Source: Virgibacillus necropolis (GTDB lineage Bacteria > Bacillota > Bacilli > Bacillales > Amphibacillaceae). From it: a stretch of DNA of 64,000 nucleotides. A program made the translations under genes and the position numbers. The first letter of the stretch is position 1, and every line of letters begins with the position of its first letter. The notes beneath the pieces are model-generated. The model saw only the letters and a program-made list of their open reading frames with translations, made no database searches and was not told the DNA's origin. The DNA lies in the NCBI RefSeq assembly GCF_002224365.1, contig NZ_CP022437.1, positions 3,038,001 through 3,102,000 of the forward strand, given 5' to 3'. Below, in pieces: positions 18,409 to 26,008 of the stretch.

Positions 18409-19542
18409 TTACCATCCCATGGCTAATGCTATTTGTTCATTATAATGAGAAGTTGAACCAAGATAATTTTCAAAGTAACGGGCACGTTTCAGATAGAGTT
18501 GGCAATCCATTTCCTCTGTAAAACCAATCCCTCCATGTATTTGAATATTGTGAGATGCTACACGAATATAAGCCTCTGTTGTAAAAGCACGCGCACTGAA
18601 TATTGCCGCCTTACGATCTTTCTCTTCACTTTCAAGTGACCAATTAGCATAATAGCTTAAGGATCGTGCAGTTTCTAATTCCAATTTCATATCAACAATT
18701 CTGTGTTTGATCGCTTGAAAACGGCCGATGGGCTGACCAAACTGTTCACGAATTTTTGCATATTCTGTAGACATTTCTACAATTTTTTCCATTCCTCCTA
18801 CCATAATGGAACTAAGAGCAGCATTTAAGTACAGCAATCCTTCTTGTAAAATAGACCATCCATGATTAATCGATCCGAGTAGCTGTCGTTTTGAAACTTT
18901 AACTTCCCGAAACGTCATCTCAGCTAAGTGCTTGGTTTCATCCACGCACTTCTGAGTTCTCATCTCTATATCATCTGTTCCATCAATAAGGACTAAGGAT
19001 AATCCATCTCCCCCGGTTCCTTCACTAGTGCGCACTAAAAGAAGATAGGTGTCTGCCAGTTCACCATCAGGAACAAGGCTTTTCATTCCATCGATAACAA
19101 GCGCACCTTCTTCTTCGCGAGCAAAACATGCAATCTCGTCAGGATTGTAGCTTTTTCGTGGTTCTGCCCATGCAAGGGTAACGTTTTTTGATCCAGATGC
19201 AATTTCCGATAAGTATTTTTCCTTTTGTTCCTCTGATCCGTACTTTTCAAGCAGTGGAACAACTAAAGCCATTGTTTCCAAATAAACACCTGGTAATAGT
19301 GCACGGCCGATTTCTTCAAAAACGGGCACTAAGTCTAATGCACCAAGCCCCAGCCCACCGTATCTTTCAGAAATATTAATCCCCGTACAACCAAGTTCTG
19401 CCAAGCCTGCAAGTGAATTTTTTAAAGCATGCATTTCTCCCTTTATAAATTCCCGTGCCACCTTGGTTTGACCAGCATCATCCAAATATTTTCGTAAATA
19501 TCCGCGAAACATTTCCTGTTCTTCGCTTAAAGCAAAATCCAT
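18409..19542 (-). CDS. acyl-CoA dehydrogenase, subunit-like (377 aa)
   Basis: A 377-residue acyl-CoA dehydrogenase family protein. Its N-terminal helical domain includes GINISERYGGLGLGALDLVPVFEE, the middle beta domain is about 115-215, and the C-terminal domain contains REQFGQPIGRFQAIKHRIVDM and IQIHGGIGFTEEMD. It lies 22 bp from a second, differently built acyl-CoA dehydrogenase. Such unequal adjacent pairs are typical of the heteromeric enzymes of steroid side-chain degradation (FadE28/FadE29 type), where each subunit supplies part of the FAD site. Whether the two form one enzyme here is inference. Confidence 0.85.
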   Translation of the reverse strand: MDFALSEEQEMFRGYLRKYLDDAGQTKVAREFIKGEMHALKNSLAGLAELGCTGINISERYGGLGLGALDLVPVFEEIGRALLPGVYLETMALVVPLLEKYGSEEQKEKYLSEIASGSKNVTLAWAEPRKSYNPDEIACFAREEEGALVIDGMKSLVPDGELADTYLLLVRTSEGTGGDGLSLVLIDGTDDIEMRTQKCVDETKHLAEMTFREVKVSKRQLLGSINHGWSILQEGLLYLNAALSSIMVGGMEKIVEMSTEYAKIREQFGQPIGRFQAIKHRIVDMKLELETARSLSYYANWSLESEEKDRKAAIFSARAFTTEAYIRVASHNIQIHGGIGFTEEMDCQLYLKRARYFENYLGSTSHYNEQIALAMGW

Positions 19543-19564
19543 CTATCCTACACCTCCATTTCGA

Positions 19565-20761
19565 TTAACGTCCCATATCCTTTGGCAACCCAAGAACCCT
19601 TTCTCCGATTGTATTTCGTTGTACCTCACTTGTTCCACCACCAATTGTCTGGCCAAATGACCCTAGAAAGTTATCTTGCCAGTACGTATCGACAGGGGCA
19701 TCTTCTTTCCATAAAACCCCATTATGTCCTTGTATAGACATGATAAATCCAGCCATTTCTTTTGTTAGTTCACTAACCAACAATTTATCAATCGAACTTT
19801 CTGGACCCGGCTTCCCTCTTTTAAGTGTATTTGTAAGATTTCTATAGTAGTTTAATAGAGATCCACGAGAACGAGCATAAAAATCAGCCATTTTTTGTCT
19901 GACAAAAGGGTCTTTAAGCAAAGGCTTATCATTAACGCGAAACTCTTTTGCCATTTCAACCATGTCATTAAATTGCTTTTCAAGCGTGAACATTTCAGCA
20001 CCAATTCCAGTACGCTCATGTAACATCAATGCAATCATAACTCTCCAGCCTTCATCAACGTCACCGACAATTTCACTATCGTAAGCAACTGCATCCGTTA
20101 GATACACCTCATTAAATTCCTGACGACCATCCATTTGAACAATCGGTTTTGTCTCTACCCCAGATTGATTCATATCCAAAAGAAAAGCTGTAATACCTTT
20201 ATGCTTTTTCTCCGAGTTATGACTAGTTCGTGCTAATAAAAAACATCGATCAGCTAAATGACCAAAACTCGTCCAAACCTTTTGTCCATTTAAAATCCAG
20301 CGATCTCCATCCCTGACTGCGCTGGATTGAATCGCAGCCAAATCTGATCCCGCATTCGGTTCAGAGTAACCTTGACACCATACCTGTTCACCAGTTAGGA
20401 TTTTTTTAATATACTGCTCCTTTTGCTCTTCCGTGCCATTCTGTATTAATGTAGGTCCAACCATATGAATACCAATGTAGTTAACAAGTGGCGGCGCTTG
20501 CACTCGAACCATTTCCTGATGGTAGATGATCTCCTCCATTAGCGTCGCATCTCGGCCACCATATTTTTTTGGCCAAGCAATCGCTGTCCATCCCCCTTCG
20601 TATAGGGTGTTTTGCCAATTTCTAAGGAACTCAGAGTATTTATCCTTTTCTTTAGGTAGCTCTCTGTTTCCTTCTAGCCAACCATCTGGAAGATTTTCTT
20701 CTAGCCATGCTCTTAGTTCCTGGCGAAAGTCTTCTTCTCGCTTTGTAATCGTAAAATCCAT
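19565..20761 (-). CDS. acyl-CoA dehydrogenase (398 aa)
   Basis: A 398-residue acyl-CoA dehydrogenase of the FadE17/FadE29-like group. Recognisable segments are WPKKYGGRDATLMEEIIYHQE, WCQGYSEPNAGSDLAAIQ (acyl-CoA/FAD-binding loop), LNGQKVWTSFGHLADRCFLLART, and the C-terminal FAD-binding IGGGTSEVQRNTIGERVLGLP. It forms an alpha,beta double bond in an acyl-CoA with electrons passed to ETF. It is 56 bp downstream of the Zn-ribbon gene and 22 bp upstream of its shorter partner. Confidence 0.87.
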   Translation of the reverse strand: MDFTITKREEDFRQELRAWLEENLPDGWLEGNRELPKEKDKYSEFLRNWQNTLYEGGWTAIAWPKKYGGRDATLMEEIIYHQEMVRVQAPPLVNYIGIHMVGPTLIQNGTEEQKEQYIKKILTGEQVWCQGYSEPNAGSDLAAIQSSAVRDGDRWILNGQKVWTSFGHLADRCFLLARTSHNSEKKHKGITAFLLDMNQSGVETKPIVQMDGRQEFNEVYLTDAVAYDSEIVGDVDEGWRVMIALMLHERTGIGAEMFTLEKQFNDMVEMAKEFRVNDKPLLKDPFVRQKMADFYARSRGSLLNYYRNLTNTLKRGKPGPESSIDKLLVSELTKEMAGFIMSIQGHNGVLWKEDAPVDTYWQDNFLGSFGQTIGGGTSEVQRNTIGERVLGLPKDMGR

Positions 20762-20817
20762 TTGTTCACATCCTCCCTTACTTCGCTATCAATTACTTAT
20801 TTTTAAAGAATAAAGTG

Positions 20818-21240
20818 TTACTCATCAACTGGTTTCCATTGAGGGAGTGCTCGGTCTTCTGCGATATCCTGCCAGATCATCTGGACAGGCATTCCAATTT
20901 GAATATCCTCTGGTTTGCATTCCAGCACATTGCACATAATTTTAACTTCTGGAACTTTCTCCAATTCGGCCTGAGCGATAATCAACGGTAATTCATCCTG
21001 GAATCCAGGTAAAAAAGGACGATACGAGACTACATACGAATAAATTGTCGCTTTGACATCGTCACCTATGCTTACCCAACTAAGGTCCGTACTTCCGCAC
21101 TTCGCACAGCTCGGGCCTGGTGGGTGTGCATATTCATGACAGCTATCACACCTTTGTAGAGTCAACTCATGCCGATCAGCTGCATCCCAGTATGGACTAT
21201 TATCCTGATTTTTGAGTGGAATTGGTTTTTGGTATTCCAT
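20818..21240 (-). CDS. Zn-ribbon OB-fold protein (DUF35 family)
   Basis: A 140-residue DUF35/ChsH2-C-like protein. A rubredoxin-like zinc ribbon lies near residues 30-52 (LQRCDSCHEYAHPP then CAKCG), followed by an OB-fold with IYSYVVSYRPF and LIIAQAELE. Proteins of this family bind thiolase-like partners and complete their active site; in the actinobacterial Ltp2/ChsH2 system, the DUF35 domain is required for the retro-aldol cleavage. It sits 14 bp downstream of the thiolase-like gene, exactly the expected partner arrangement. Confidence 0.87.
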   Translation of the reverse strand: MEYQKPIPLKNQDNSPYWDAADRHELTLQRCDSCHEYAHPPGPSCAKCGSTDLSWVSIGDDVKATIYSYVVSYRPFLPGFQDELPLIIAQAELEKVPEVKIMCNVLECKPEDIQIGMPVQMIWQDIAEDRALPQWKPVDE

Positions 21241-21254
21241 GCTAATCCCTCCTT

Positions 21255-22415
21255 CTAATTTCTAAGAATCATTGCCCCGGCAATATCTGGACCACTCCAG
21301 CCCGTACATATGCCTATTTCACAACCTTCTACCTGACGATCTGTGCCTTTGTATTCGTGACGAATCTGCCTGACTATCTCTAAAACATTATTCATACCGT
21401 GCGTATATCCTTCAGATAACATGCCCCCTGCCGTATTGGTAGGCAACTTGCCCCCCATACGCAGATTTCCTTCTGCTACGAAGTTCCCTACTTCTCCTCG
21501 TGGAGCAAACCCATATGCCTCTAGTTGACGAAGTACTACCCAACTAAAACAGTCGTAAATCGATGCAACTTGAATATCTTCCGGTTTCACACCTGCCGAC
21601 TCATAAACTTTAGGCGCTACAAAGTCTGATGCTACCTGATCCAAGTCAGACCAATAATGAGCATGTGGGTGGCACTGCCTAGCAGACATCCCCATAATAT
21701 AAACTGGCTTTGACATACAATCCCTTGCTCTTTCGGCAGAAGTTACGATGATTGCGTTTGCCTCATCTAGTTCAAGACAGGAGTCGTGTATATTAAACGG
21801 ATAACTTATATCTGGTGTATCCATATATTTTTCCATTGTTAAAGGTTTGGCATGTAAGAATGCTTTTGGATTTCGTCCAGCATGTTCATAAAAACTTGTA
21901 CAAACATGACCAAGATGCTCCTTGGTAATTCCCGTTTCATGCATATGGCGAGTTGCAAACATACCGAACCATTGGGAAGGGCTTGCAGATCCATATGGGA
22001 TGATATAACTTCCTCCAGGCAATGCTCCCTGTAACATATCAGGATCATATCCACGACCCACGCGCTGCCCTGAGCTACCATTCATAGATCGAAAGATTAA
22101 TACGGTGTTTAAAATGCCCGCTTCGATTAATCCAACAGCATCACCAATTAACATCTCGGTACTGCTTCCACCACCATGTATATCCTTTACATACTTAGGT
22201 CGTACCCCTAAGTATGTGGCCAATTCATGTGACGTACATGAATCATTCTCGTTATAGCTCATGAACCCATCAACATCTTGTGCGTTCAACCCAGAATCCT
22301 TCAGTGCCGACCTTGCAGCATCTAATGCCATGTGCAATGGGGTAGTGCCAGAATTTCTCGAACGTTCACTTTCTCCAACGCCTACAATCGCATAGCGATC
22401 CGTAATTTTCCCCAT
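21255..22415 (-). CDS. thiolase-fold protein of the lipid-transfer/aldolase (Ltp2/SCP-x) type
   Basis: A 386-residue thiolase-superfamily protein. At the position of the usual nucleophilic Cys it reads DIHGGGSSTEMLIGDAVG, with no Cys, while the C-terminal motif GGMLSEGYTHGMN is kept. Loss of the Cys is typical of the SCP-x/Ltp2-like members, some of which act as aldolases on beta-hydroxyacyl-CoAs rather than as thiolases. Start 22415 is fixed by AAGGAGGT directly upstream; an in-frame extension of 24 residues to 22487 overlaps the previous gene and is unlikely. Immediate neighbours are the DUF35 protein and two MaoC proteins. Confidence 0.85.
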   Translation of the reverse strand: MGKITDRYAIVGVGESERSRNSGTTPLHMALDAARSALKDSGLNAQDVDGFMSYNENDSCTSHELATYLGVRPKYVKDIHGGGSSTEMLIGDAVGLIEAGILNTVLIFRSMNGSSGQRVGRGYDPDMLQGALPGGSYIIPYGSASPSQWFGMFATRHMHETGITKEHLGHVCTSFYEHAGRNPKAFLHAKPLTMEKYMDTPDISYPFNIHDSCLELDEANAIIVTSAERARDCMSKPVYIMGMSARQCHPHAHYWSDLDQVASDFVAPKVYESAGVKPEDIQVASIYDCFSWVVLRQLEAYGFAPRGEVGNFVAEGNLRMGGKLPTNTAGGMLSEGYTHGMNNVLEIVRQIRHEYKGTDRQVEGCEIGICTGWSGPDIAGAMILRN

Positions 22416-22452
22416 TTTTAAAACCTCCTTTTTCTTTTTGTTATCCATTTTT

Positions 22453-22884
22453 TTAATGAAAACGTAATACAGCCATACCAGACCCAACCACTTCGCCTGG
22501 TGACTTTTCAGCCTTGAGTTCTAATTCAACATACCGTTCATTATTTTCTTCAAAAACCTTTTCTACTGTGGCCGAGCAAGTAATCCGATCACCGGGTTTA
22601 GTCACGGCTCCAAATCGCATACGAAACCGAGTAAGTTCTGCACTATTCCCAGCAATTTCCATAATATATTGACCTAAAAACCCCATCACAAGCATGCCAT
22701 GGGCTATTACTCCATCCATCCCAACTTTTTGAGCAAATTCATCGTCGGTATGCAGTGGATTAAAGTCCCCAGATGCCCCTGCATATTTCACTAATTGCAC
22801 TTTTGTAACAGGTGGCTTTGTTAGAGGTTCAAGCTGTTGCCCTTCCCGTAAGGATTCATAATTCAATGCCGTATCAAGTTCCAT
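22453..22884 (-). CDS. MaoC-type (R)-enoyl-CoA hydratase, catalytic half
   Basis: A 143-residue hotdog-fold hydratase. The catalytic hydratase-2 motif is intact: YAGASGDFNPLHTDDEFAQKVGMDGVIAHGML, containing the Asp/His pair. It would add water to an enoyl-CoA produced by the acyl-CoA dehydrogenases. It is 20 bp downstream of a second MaoC-like gene whose motif differs; the two probably form a heteromeric hydratase, as ChsH1/ChsH2 do. Confidence 0.85.
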   Translation of the reverse strand: MELDTALNYESLREGQQLEPLTKPPVTKVQLVKYAGASGDFNPLHTDDEFAQKVGMDGVIAHGMLVMGFLGQYIMEIAGNSAELTRFRMRFGAVTKPGDRITCSATVEKVFEENNERYVELELKAEKSPGEVVGSGMAVLRFH

Positions 22885-22904
22885 ATTAACTCCACCCTCT
22901 TTAA

Positions 22905-23348
22905 CTAAGTAGTTAATTTCCGATATATAATATTCGTACGACTTATAGCCGCTGTTTTTCCTTCTTCGTTCTTCATTTCCGTATCAAGTACTAAAAACTG
23001 CATGCTACCACTTTTACCTTCACGCTCATAGAGGTCCGCTACTTTCATCTGGCACTCCAGCCTGTCTCCAGGACGGATCGGATAGTAATAGATAAATTCT
23101 TGTTCCCCGTGCAACATGCGCCGAGTATCAAGTTCAAGTGGTAAATCTCCCCCATTCGCCCCAACAGCCATCGGAAAAGTCGGGGGTGCAACAAGTCCCC
23201 CGTACGGGGTATTGGAGGCATATTCTTCGTCAAAATATAATGGATTAGCATCCCCAATCGCCTCTGCAAATTTTCTGAGATGCCTTTTTTCAACTTCAAA
23301 AATAAATGTTTTACCTGATAAACCAATAATACTTTTATCTAAATCCAT
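22905..23348 (-). CDS. MaoC-like N-terminal (FAS1-like) dehydratase half
   Basis: A 147-residue hotdog-domain protein. It carries the N-terminal-type motif FAEAIGDANPLYFDEEYASNTPYGGLVAPPTFP, related to the hydratase-2 motif but lacking the downstream His of the catalytic copy. Such partners provide the acyl-chain pocket. It begins 4 bp after the synthetase stop codon, implying co-translation. Confidence 0.83.
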   Translation of the reverse strand: MDLDKSIIGLSGKTFIFEVEKRHLRKFAEAIGDANPLYFDEEYASNTPYGGLVAPPTFPMAVGANGGDLPLELDTRRMLHGEQEFIYYYPIRPGDRLECQMKVADLYEREGKSGSMQFLVLDTEMKNEEGKTAAISRTNIIYRKLTT

Positions 23349-23352
23349 CTTA

Positions 23353-25527
23353 TTACCTCCCTACTGCTGTTGTTTGATCTATAGAGTCACGGGTAACTAT
23401 CATCGCGTCTGCAGCTACAATACCTTTTTCATTTACAATAAGTGGATTAATATCCAATTCCTCTATACAATCCCCATAATCGGTAACAAGAGCCGAAACT
23501 TTTAACAAAACATCTACAATTGCATCGATATTGACGGGAGGTTTACCCCGTGGACCTTTTAGTAATGAATAACCCTTAATTTCTTCAATCATTTCAATCG
23601 CATCATTTTTTGTTAAAGGTGCGAGTCTAAATGAAATATCTTGAAAAACCTCTACAAAAACCCCTCCTAAACCAAACATAATAACTGGTCCAAATACAGG
23701 GTTATTTGTTACTCCTACAATTACTTCGACCCCTTCTGGTAACATTTCTTGTACAGAGACACCATTAATTCTGGCATTTTGTTTATAATCGCTAACATTT
23801 AGATGAATTTCTTTAAAGGCGTTACGCACTTCCTGATCATCATTTAAATGTAACCTTATAGCGTCTGCTTCCGTTTTATGGGGAATATCTGGTGAATCTA
23901 TTTTTAACGCAACTGGATAACCGATGTTAGCTGCATGGTGAGTAGCCTCATTTTCTGTTGTTGCTATAGCTCTCTTAGTTGTAGGGATTCCATATAAATC
24001 TAAGATGTCACTCGATTGAAATTCACTTAATGTAGTTCCGGCCTGCAACAAACTTTTTAAAACTTTTTTCTCTTGGAGCTTTGGAATTGATAGATTCTCA
24101 TTGTGTTTATTCTTTTGATATTTTTCGCTATAGTCTACTAATTTTGCTAATGCTTTTATAGGATTTAAGTTACCTGGAATTACTGGTATACCATTTTTTT
24201 CTAGCTCTACTGCTGTTTTGGGAATGGACATTCCTTCTAGTGGGAACGTTGATACTAGTATAAATTTGTCTGTCCCCCTGCAAATTTCAATAAACTCTTT
24301 GAACAATGGATTATCTGATGTCCAATTCATTGGAAATTCAGTGAAAATGATGATATCTGTGTCTGGATCTTTAGCAAGAACCTTTAGAGGTTCAAGATAT
24401 AATTCTGGATTTGAAACAGCTGCCGCGGCAGTTAAATCAATTGGATTGATAGCGCTTGCATAAGTTGGAATATGACGCTGTATTTCTGTCTTTGCTAATC
24501 TGTTAAGAGAATTAATTTTTAAACCATGTGCTTCACAGCGATCAGCTTCATTGATTCCTCGACCACCTGAACTAGTAATGATTACCGTATTTCTACCAGT
24601 AGGAAGTTTTTTTGATAGAAAAAGCTTGGCGAATGAAATAATATCATCATAATCATCAGCTCGAATAATACCAGTTTGCTTAAAAAAACTGTTGTAAATC
24701 TTGTCGGAGCCTGCTAAAGATCCCGTATGTGAAGCAGCGGCTCTAATACCTGCTGAACTACGACCAGCTTTCATTACAATAATTGGTTTGTTTCTTATTA
24801 GCGCTTGTTTTGCAAGCTGACGTAACTTACCAGGGCTTTTTTCCCCTTCTAAATACCCACTAATTACACTTGTCTTTGGATCATGTATCATGTACTCAAC
24901 TACGTCCGAAAATTCCGTTTCTACTTCATTACCTACACTGACAAAATAGTTAAAGCTAAGTCCATTCTGTGCAGCTGCTATGTACGTTAGAACACCAAAT
25001 GCACCACTTTGTGTAACAAAGCCTACATCTCTTTGAACGTTTAAAGGGACATTTGTAAGACCAGCTGAAAAAGTACCGATTAACCCATTTGTGGTATTCA
25101 CTAAACCAACACAATTTGGGCCAATAAGACGAATTCCACTTTCTTTAGCTATCTCACGAATTAACTGTTGTTCTTTTAAACCTTCTTCTCCAATCTCGGA
25201 AAAACCTGACGCAAAGATTATTGCGGCTTTTACTTTATTTTCAGCACATTCTTCAAGACAGACTTTTACTTTATCAGCACCTACACAAAATATCGCTAAG
25301 TCTATTTGTTTTGGGACATCTGATAAAGTTTGAAAACATTCCAATCCCTCAATTACTTGTGATCTGGGATTTATTGGATAAATTTCACCCTTAAATCCCC
25401 CATCTAATAAAGCTTTTACTTGCATATAGCCTAGTTTCCTTTTATTTTCAGATGCTCCTAGTATTGCTACAGAATTAGGATTAAATAATGGTTCAAGCGT
25501 TAGATATGAACCTTGTTCATTAGTCAT
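23353..25527 (-). CDS. ADP-forming acyl-CoA synthetase (fused alpha-beta)
   Basis: A 724-residue NDP-forming acyl-CoA synthetase. Order: CoA-binding domain (about 10-140, SVAILGASENKRKLGYM), succinyl-CoA-ligase-like domains with the phosphorylated-His context AAASHTGSLAGSDK, then an ATP-grasp domain (about 510-720, GYPVALKIDSPDIPHKTEADAI and ELDINPLIV). It would make the acyl-CoA that feeds the operon. It is the first gene of the cluster. The ATG at 25527 is chosen; TTG two codons earlier is possible. The ADP-forming type is known in Bacillaceae but less usual as an activator of catabolic acids than AMP-forming ligases. Confidence 0.88.
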   Translation of the reverse strand: MTNEQGSYLTLEPLFNPNSVAILGASENKRKLGYMQVKALLDGGFKGEIYPINPRSQVIEGLECFQTLSDVPKQIDLAIFCVGADKVKVCLEECAENKVKAAIIFASGFSEIGEEGLKEQQLIREIAKESGIRLIGPNCVGLVNTTNGLIGTFSAGLTNVPLNVQRDVGFVTQSGAFGVLTYIAAAQNGLSFNYFVSVGNEVETEFSDVVEYMIHDPKTSVISGYLEGEKSPGKLRQLAKQALIRNKPIIVMKAGRSSAGIRAAASHTGSLAGSDKIYNSFFKQTGIIRADDYDDIISFAKLFLSKKLPTGRNTVIITSSGGRGINEADRCEAHGLKINSLNRLAKTEIQRHIPTYASAINPIDLTAAAAVSNPELYLEPLKVLAKDPDTDIIIFTEFPMNWTSDNPLFKEFIEICRGTDKFILVSTFPLEGMSIPKTAVELEKNGIPVIPGNLNPIKALAKLVDYSEKYQKNKHNENLSIPKLQEKKVLKSLLQAGTTLSEFQSSDILDLYGIPTTKRAIATTENEATHHAANIGYPVALKIDSPDIPHKTEADAIRLHLNDDQEVRNAFKEIHLNVSDYKQNARINGVSVQEMLPEGVEVIVGVTNNPVFGPVIMFGLGGVFVEVFQDISFRLAPLTKNDAIEMIEEIKGYSLLKGPRGKPPVNIDAIVDVLLKVSALVTDYGDCIEELDINPLIVNEKGIVAADAMIVTRDSIDQTTAVGR

Positions 25528-25626
25528 TTTCAATCACTCCATTCTTTTAATAAATTTAAGAGAGGAACTTATCTTGTTGGTATTAATCCTAAAATATCAG
25601 GTTATATTATTCAGAATATAAATTTC

Positions 25627-25642
25627 ATTAAATTAATTTAAT
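25627..25642. promoter_or_regulatory. AT-rich palindrome upstream of the acyl-CoA operon
   Basis: ATTAAATTAATTTAAT is a perfect 16-bp palindrome about 100 bp upstream of the synthetase start. It may be a regulator-binding site; no regulator gene is adjacent. Low-complexity AT sequence makes chance possible. Confidence 0.3.
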
Positions 25643-25794
25643 AGTTAGGATGTAAAACTAATAAGGAATACCAATAAACTCCTTGCAGCAATAGGTTTGT
25701 GATTGTCCAAATTTATTTGTAAGCTCATTAACCCCGGCATAGGTACATAACAAACACGACAACTGAATAAGATAAACGCAGATATGGTAAGAAA

Positions 25795-25907
25795 AGCGCA
25801 AGCGCCTTGAAAGACACGACAAGCATAAGCAGAGCGGTGCAGTGTGGGCAAAAGCACCCACACTGCACCGCTCTGCTTATGTCTCGAGTGTCTAGGGCGC
25901 TTGCGCT
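25795..25907. repeat. very long extragenic hairpin
   Basis: Inner arms 25824-25848 and 25857-25881 are perfectly complementary over 25 bp with an 8-base loop. Outer arms AGCGCAAGCGCC (25795-25806) and GGCGCTTGCGCT (25896-25907) are also complementary. I take it as a non-coding dispersed palindromic element; the open frames that cross it are symmetry artefacts. The rest of the 25.53-26.0 kb gap has no supported gene. Confidence 0.85.
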
Positions 25908-25950
25908 AGACAGATAATCACCAAAATTTTATACTTTCTTTGCTCTAAAA

Positions 25951-25993
25951 AAATAACCACATGCACATTTTAAAATTGTGCATGTGGTTCAGT
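25951..25993 (-). terminator. terminator of the initiator-like gene
   Basis: AACCACATGCACA (25955-25967) pairs with TGTGCATGTGGTT (25977-25989). On the minus strand the stem is followed by ATTTTTTT. It lies 20 bp past the stop of the XRE-tailed protein. Confidence 0.88.
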
Positions 25994-26008
25994 TTAAAAC
26001 GTTAACGA

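Noticed and set aside
25645-25863. Two overlapping open frames of about 70 residues over the long hairpin
   Set aside because: They exist because of the palindrome's symmetry, have no ribosome binding site, and cross the structured repeat.
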